Assembly (NCBI GenBank): GCA_030062745.1 | Contig: CP099844.1 | Span: 8,703,551 to 8,767,550 of the forward strand | Length of the DNA: 64,000 bases | Source of the DNA: Capitulum mitella | Taxonomy: Eukaryota; Arthropoda; Thecostraca; Pollicipedomorpha; Pollicipedidae | Reading direction: 5' to 3' | Shown: positions 59,746-64,000 of the stretch, piece by piece | Layout: each line of letters begins with the position of its first letter | How positions within the stretch are numbered: the stretch's first letter is position 1 | Notes under the pieces: model-generated | Told to the model about the DNA's origin: nothing | Seen by the model: only the letters and a program-made list of their open reading frames with translations | Databases searched by the model: none | Program-made: the position numbers and the translations under genes

Positions 59746-60255
59746 TGACCTATAGTGACAGCGATGTGCCGTATGCGACAGAGTTCGGCGACGCGGGGGC
59801 TGCAGTTCGCGACAAGAGCCCGCTGCGGCGACTCCAGGCGCTCTCAGCTCCGTCCTCCGGCCTGCTGTCGGCCAGCGTGCCCAGCTGCCCCGGACCGGCG
59901 CCCCTGCCGCCCAAACCGGCCGCCCCGCCGCCGCCGCCGTCGCCACCGACGGCCGACGACGGCCCGCCGGCGCCGCTGCCGCCGAAGCAGAAACGGCGCG
60001 ACCCGGCAGCGCCGCCGCCGCCGCCCAAGGCAGCAGCAGCCCCGCTGGCCGCTCACAAGGCGCCGCCGCCGCCGCCTCCACCGCCGCCGCCGCCACCGCC
60101 ACCGCCTCCGCCGCCGCCGCCCCCGCCGCCGGGGCAGGTGGCGGAGGTGGAGGCCGAGGGCTCCACCTCTGAAGAGTCCACGCTTCGGCCCAGCCATATG
60201 AAGCGTGCTGCCCAGAACTCGGACAATACCAGTCTTTCAACGCTGCGAGAAGCGC
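59746..60255 (+). CDS. espn: Espin/forked exon: long polyproline tracts
   Basis: A 510-base exon, phase 1 to phase 1, ending REA before donor GTAAGT. It begins TYSDSDVPYATEFGD and then carries SH3- and profilin-type ligands: APLPPKP, APLPPKQKR, several PPPPP runs and one run of about 23 consecutive prolines (near 60063-60132). After the prolines comes an acidic, Ser-rich stretch ending LRPSHMKRAAQNSDNTSLSTLREA. Proline-rich peptides are the sites where espins recruit profilin-actin and SH3 partners. The run is coded mostly by CCG and CCA, so its length may vary by replication slippage. It covers residues 431-599. Confidence 0.9.
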
Positions 60256-60559
60256 GTAAGTCACCACTCGTTTTTACTAGCAACACGGGCAAAGCGCGCA
60301 TACGGCACGTTTTTCTTTCTCTTTGGTCTATGTTGACGGCATATGTCTACTACAAAGCACCTGTTCCTGCATGCGATGAATAACGCGCATTCATCGCACT
60401 GGAACATTCTGTCGATTTACTTGTCATGCACTCCATCAGTGCATGACAAGTAAATCGCTCCTTCGGTGATATGCTAAGAGCTTGGTCCGATGAGCCTGAT
60501 CCATACCACAGGCACTCTTCAGTGTGTGTTCTGAGCCGGTTCGATTGTGTCTGACCCAG
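60256..60559 (+). other. Espin intron (304 bp) with two hairpins
   Basis: Donor GTAAGT, acceptor GTCTGACCCAG with a CTGAC branch-point-like match. It contains the paired inverted repeats at 60372-60457, annotated separately. Confidence 0.9.
60372..60457. repeat. Two tandem perfect hairpins inside a short intron
   Basis: Hairpin one pairs 60372-60381 with 60389-60398 (10 bp, 7-base loop). Hairpin two pairs 60413-60432 with 60438-60457 (20 bp without mismatch, 5-base loop). They lie 14 bases apart and about 100 bases before the next exon. An RNA structure affecting splicing, a small-RNA precursor or a fold-back mobile-element remnant are all possible; the sequence does not decide among them. 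Confidence 0.92.
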
Positions 60560-61123
60560 GTCACGAGAAGCTGACGAGGCCGACCTCCCTGCCGATTGAG
60601 CTCGCCGATCAGCTGGCGGGACAGCTGCAGGCCGCCACCGGCGAAGCTGCGGGCTCGAACCCCACCCTGCGGCCGCCCGCCAAGCCGAAGCACATGGCGC
60701 TGCCGTTCATCCCGCCCAAGTTCCCGTCGCTGGCCGACCCGAACAAGCTGATCAAGCCGTCCGAGTACCTGCGCTCCATCGGCGGGAAGCCGGTGGCGCC
60801 ACCTGCCGGCCGCCAGACGGCGCCGGCGCCGCCGGAGCCGGCCGAGGAGGGCCCGGCCAGCCTCAGCTCGGACAGCGGTGTCGAGTCGATCGCGTCGTCG
60901 CAGCCTCCGCCGCCGCCGCCGCCGCTGCCGGCCATCCCGGAGGCGCCGCAGGAGGGCGCGCCGCCGCCGCCGCCGCCGGCGCCCGGCCCGGCGCCCGCGG
61001 CGGCTGGCGGGCCGCAGCTCGTCGCCATCTCGGCCAACGAGCTGCAGAAGGTGCAGCTGCGCAAGACCGACAAGCTGACCAAGACGCTGTCCGCCCCTGC
61101 TGGCAACGTCACTGGTGCTCCAG
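60560..61123 (+). CDS. espn: Espin/forked exon: PSEYLRSI motif, proline tracts, WH2-like actin-binding motif
   Basis: A 564-base exon, phase 1 to phase 1 (donor CCAG, GTACGC). It includes LPIELADQL, the segment PFIPPKFPSLADPNKLIKPS followed by EYLRSIGG, SSDSGVESIASS, PPPPPPPLPAIPE and further proline runs. The C-terminal part, AISANELQKVQLRKTDK, resembles a WH2 motif: a short helix followed by an LRKT element that binds monomeric actin. This suggests it can engage G-actin as well as bundle filaments. The SSDSGVES segment offers clustered serines for phosphorylation. It covers residues 601-787. Confidence 0.94.
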
Positions 61124-62117
61124 GTACGCAGTGAAGACTGAGGCAAGCGGCCACAGCATGGCGTGCATGCTCATTCTTTGCGAAAGCGCGATTGCGGTTT
61201 TTGTTGTTGACCAATGGATTTAGTTGGTTAATTGGTATCCTATTACGCTGTGTCCAGGCCAGTAGCCAGTTTGGTCTTATTTCTGCTTTTATCACTGTTG
61301 AACGAAAGTGTTTTAGTCGCTCAAACAAGAGTGATCGGCGTGCAGTGATGTACAGATCTGTGAACTTCCATGAGTGCGCCAGGAAAAATGTGTCGCAGAC
61401 TGGTGTTGGGCATGGCGTTATCCATTTCGTCAGAGGATGGTGCATGCACAAAGCGAATTATGGCTTGTTTCATTTTTCCCCGTGGAGATTGATTCATATG
61501 GTTTCAGCACTGAATGACGTAAGCCTTCTAAATTTGTCTGTATTCTTTTATCAACACACTCAAGACGACTGCATTGCCAAAGTTCAAATATTATTGTCTC
61601 TGGAAACTTATTTTTATTTCCAATAATCAGAATTATAAAGGAGGGTGCTCGCTGTGTATGACACGCCGCTCAACACAAGTTTGAACATGGGGCAAAATTG
61701 AACAAGAATTCCTCTCTTTTTACTTGAAATTCTTTTTCTTGGCATAAGTTATCGACCGTACATTGGGACCACAAGCTAGTTTAATGTTGACTTTGACTTG
61801 TATGCAATGTGTTTTCTTCTCCCCTCCTTCCTCGTTTGATTTTGCTTACCTTGCTGCATTGCATTACGCAAAAAAACAACAATCGCTGCGGACTTTGACC
61901 GATCTCACGAAAGCCGGCTGTGCGTCTAGCTTGGATGTCACTGACGCTGATGGAAGACCCCGTTAATATGTTGTTCCGTTTCAAGGATAAACTTAAGTCG
62001 CGCTTAATGGAATCCAAGCGTTCAGCTTCAGAATCTGTTTGCATTTCATACTTACCGGCTGGTCCAACAGCCAGAAATCGGCTTGACAGCAGATTACGGC
62101 GTACTCTTCCACCGCAG
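61124..62117 (+). other. Espin intron (994 bp)
   Basis: Donor GTACGC, acceptor CTCTTCCACCGCAG. Short open frames near the 3' end have no splice boundaries that fit phase 1, so no extra exon is called. Confidence 0.85.
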
Positions 62118-62299
62118 CTCCCGGGGATCTGGCTAACGCTCAAAGGAAAGACGACCTGATCGCCGAGCTGAAGCGCAGCAAGGACATGGACGGCGTGAGG
62201 AAGCTGCGCGAGGAGCGAGCCAAGTCGGTCGTCCAGATCCTCAGAGAGGAGAGTAAAGACCTCGTCAAAGAGTTCACGCCCGAGGCCTTCCTCAGCGAG
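62118..62299 (+). CDS. espn: Espin/forked exon: WH2-like helix and coiled segment
   Basis: A 182-base exon entered in phase 1 and left in phase 0 (GAG, GTATGT). DDLIAELKRSKDMDGVRKL resembles the SELLAEIKAGKSLK WH2 motif of vertebrate espin: an amphipathic helix for the actin cleft, then a basic stretch. The rest, REERAKSVVQILREESKDLVKEF, is strongly helical and charged and leads into TPEAFLSE. It lies next to the C-terminal bundling module, as in the family. It covers residues 789-848. Confidence 0.95.
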
Positions 62300-62563
62300 G
62301 TATGTCGGATGTTTTTCCTTTCACTCTGTACCTTTTGTGACCTGCAGTTTGTGAAGATGCAACGATGACGCACATCTCAGCTAGGTAGTGAGGCAGGGTT
62401 GCTGTTAATGATGTGTAACGACTCGATACCACGCGAAGAGTCGACATCGCAGTGAGAAGCCCGTACACGCAGTTAAGTTGCGCCGCTAAATCAAATTACC
62501 CTGCAATCTCCTTATAGATTATCTTGGCTCATTAAAACAATTTATCGATATTCGCGTTGCCAG
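62300..62563 (+). other. Espin intron (264 bp)
   Basis: Donor GTATGT, acceptor CGCGTTGCCAG. Nothing else is seen. Confidence 0.9.
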
Positions 62564-62757
62564 ATTCCTGAAGTCGACGGTACAGGAAACACCATTCCGG
62601 CGTGGAAGCGGCAAATGATGGCGCGCAAGGCTGCTGAGCGCGCCAGAGTCGCCGCTGAGGAGCAGCGAGTTAAGGACCTCGAGAGACAAAAAATCCAGTC
62701 ACTGCCGCCCTGGAAACGACAGCTGATCGCCAGAAAAGAAGAGGAGGACTCCAAACG
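62564..62757 (+). CDS. espn: Espin/forked exon: C-terminal actin-bundling module
   Basis: A 194-base exon, phase 0 in and phase 2 out. It encodes IPEVDGTGNTIPAWKRQMMARKAAE, an arginine/glutamate helix, then SLPPWKRQLIARKEEEDSK. Vertebrate espin has IPEWKRQVMVRK followed by MPAWRRDLLRKK at the same place, in the ~116-residue module that is sufficient to cross-link parallel actin filaments. The donor (AACG, GTTAGC) is mediocre. Read-through would end seven codons later (RLAPGS, stop 62774-62776). The family module is longer, so at least one further exon is expected. It covers residues 849-912. Confidence 0.93.
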
Positions 62758-64000
62758 GTTAGCCCCTGGCTCCTGACGATGACTCCCGGGCTTTGACGCT
62801 TTGAGCAATTCTTAGACTTGTTTTTTTCTTTATATGCGAAAATTTACGAAAAGAAAAGCATGTATATAGCATTGCTTGGCTGCACAAAATGGAGATTCGT
62901 TATGCCAGTCCAGAATAAGAAATACAACCAATCAACAACCATTGTTTCATATACTTTATATAAGTATATATATATATATAAGCCTATACTTTATATAAGT
63001 ATAATTCCATCAGATAATGATTTCGAGCTTTTAGGGCTTACCGAATATAAGGTTATTCAGAAGCACTGAAAAAATCCGGATCGGTAATGGTTGTTTATTC
63101 TGAGGACCAAAAAGTTGTTCATACCGCAGACCATAACACAGGCGTTCCATCGGGTTGCGTTTAGAGCACAATGTGTGTGTGTTGCACTAAGCCTTCTCTG
63201 GCTATCAAGACCACACTTTTTTGTTTCCTTTCCTGCCTTCTTTTGCTACGGCTTTTTAAGACTAACATTCACGGCGTTGCCACTGTGCACTGCACACCAC
63301 TCACAGGGCACTGCTCCTCCTGATCACTGCTGCGCCCAGTCCTCACTCCCGGCCAGAGGCGGCCGGTTGCTTAGTTGCTCACGTCTTTGCAGGTCACACG
63401 GACCCTGACCTTGCCGCCCGTGACCCCGGTAAGTATTGGTCAGCCGTCTCGCTGTGTTTGGGACCCGACGGTCTCCGAGCATCTCGCCTGTGTTCGGTTT
63501 CCGCTGTGTGCGCTGTGTCCGCGCGGCTGGTAGCTTTTATTCGAGCCGGTCTCGGTTTCGTCCGGAGTCGTTCGTGTTGTCGGGGCCTGAGATGGCCAGG
63601 GTCCGGCCTGAGTTTCGCACCGGTGTTCAGGGACATTGCGACGTGCTGCTGGCTGAGAATTACCAGTGGCCAACTTTTGCCGAGATTAAGCTCGTCTGAC
63701 GTTATGTACGGGTTAGACCTGATTAAGTCAAAGGCGACATCACGCGAAGCTGCACACGGTCAAGGTTCAGGGAGAATGCGATCTACGCCGTTGAAGTGGT
63801 GCAGGTGTTCAGGATTACTTGCTTAACGAGTGCTATCGCGATGACCGCTCATGATTTCCAATGAAGCCGTGGCTAGGGGTAACCTGCTGCAAATTGCACT
63901 CCTGTTCCATCCGTTTAACCCGATAGGCTGCCTCACCAAGAAGGAATCACGCGTGAAAGGAGAATGCTTTTAAGTGAGAAGGAATTTGAGTACATACTAG
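62758..64000 (+). other. espn: 3' part of window: presumed intron, gene end not found
   Basis: No exon matching the rest of the bundling module (a third W/R block in vertebrate espin) is visible. A 36-base segment at 63393-63428 has an excellent acceptor (GTCTTTGCAG) and donor (GTAAGT), but joining it to 62757 gives a stop after five residues. A short TA run lies near 62969-62981. The 3' end probably lies past 64000. Confidence 0.6.
63393..63428 (+). other. Possible 36-base microexon of uncertain phase
   Basis: It is flanked by TTTGCAG and GTAAGT, both near consensus, and its length is a multiple of three. From the phase-2 donor at 62757 it reads RSHGP then stop. In the other two phases it stays open (VTRTLTLPPVTP, or HTDPDLAARDP after two bases). 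It may be a poison or terminal exon, belong to another transcript, or be a chance pair of sites. Confidence 0.3.

Noticed and set aside
61920..62159. Open frame just upstream of the WH2-like exon
   Set aside because: It is in a different frame from the exon at 62118, has no matching donor, and the CTTCCACCGCAG acceptor explains the exon start.
1..64000. CRISPR array, operon or other prokaryotic system
   Set aside because: The spliced exons, long introns and CpG-rich patches show eukaryotic DNA; the tandem arrays have no spacer structure typical of CRISPR.

Overview
The window is animal nuclear DNA. Short GC-rich coding exons with GT/AG splice sites are scattered through long, mostly AT-rich introns full of microsatellites, minisatellites and mobile-element debris. 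Only one protein-coding gene can be supported: an espin/forked-family actin-bundling protein on the + strand. Its repeat order (ankyrin repeats, a proline-rich middle, WH2-like motifs, then a C-terminal block with IPxWKR/LPPWKR signatures) is that of vertebrate espin and Drosophila forked. The gene content suggests an arthropod. A crustacean such as a barnacle would fit the roughly balanced base composition and strongly G/C-ending codons, but the sequence does not fix the taxon. Layout: 1-18.1 kb has no recognisable coding exon; it holds GC-rich patches, minisatellites and hairpins, and may be upstream DNA or a first intron. A candidate short first coding exon lies at 18113-18213. After a 10.7-kb intron comes the first certain espin exon (28919-29107, ankyrin). 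A 25.3-kb intron follows. It contains a long single-exon reading frame starting MGNSHS (44427-45763), read here as an alternative first exon, a piggyBac-like MITE, a tRNA-derived element and several minisatellites. From 54373 to 62757 nine further coding exons run in unbroken phase: ankyrin 54373-54556, 56388-56570 and 57018-57131; linker and proline-rich 57630-58053, 59218-59310, 59746-60255 and 60560-61123; WH2-like 62118-62299; actin-bundling module 62564-62757. The 3' end of the gene is not resolved and probably lies beyond 64000. How it fits together: three separate exons (18213, 29107, 45763) all end in phase 2 with AG before the donor, and the exon at 54373 begins with the one base that completes a serine codon. 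The same 54373 acceptor can therefore take either the ankyrin-rich N-terminus or the 445-residue myristoylation-type N-terminus without a frame change. Immediately before this acceptor sits a ~490-bp array of about 24 copies of a 20-bp unit, most carrying CTGAC, which resembles a branch point. The two points most worth following up are the predicted membrane-anchored espin isoform and the minisatellite-built 3' splice site. All exon calls come from reading frame, splice consensus and remembered family similarity; no alignment or transcript evidence was available.
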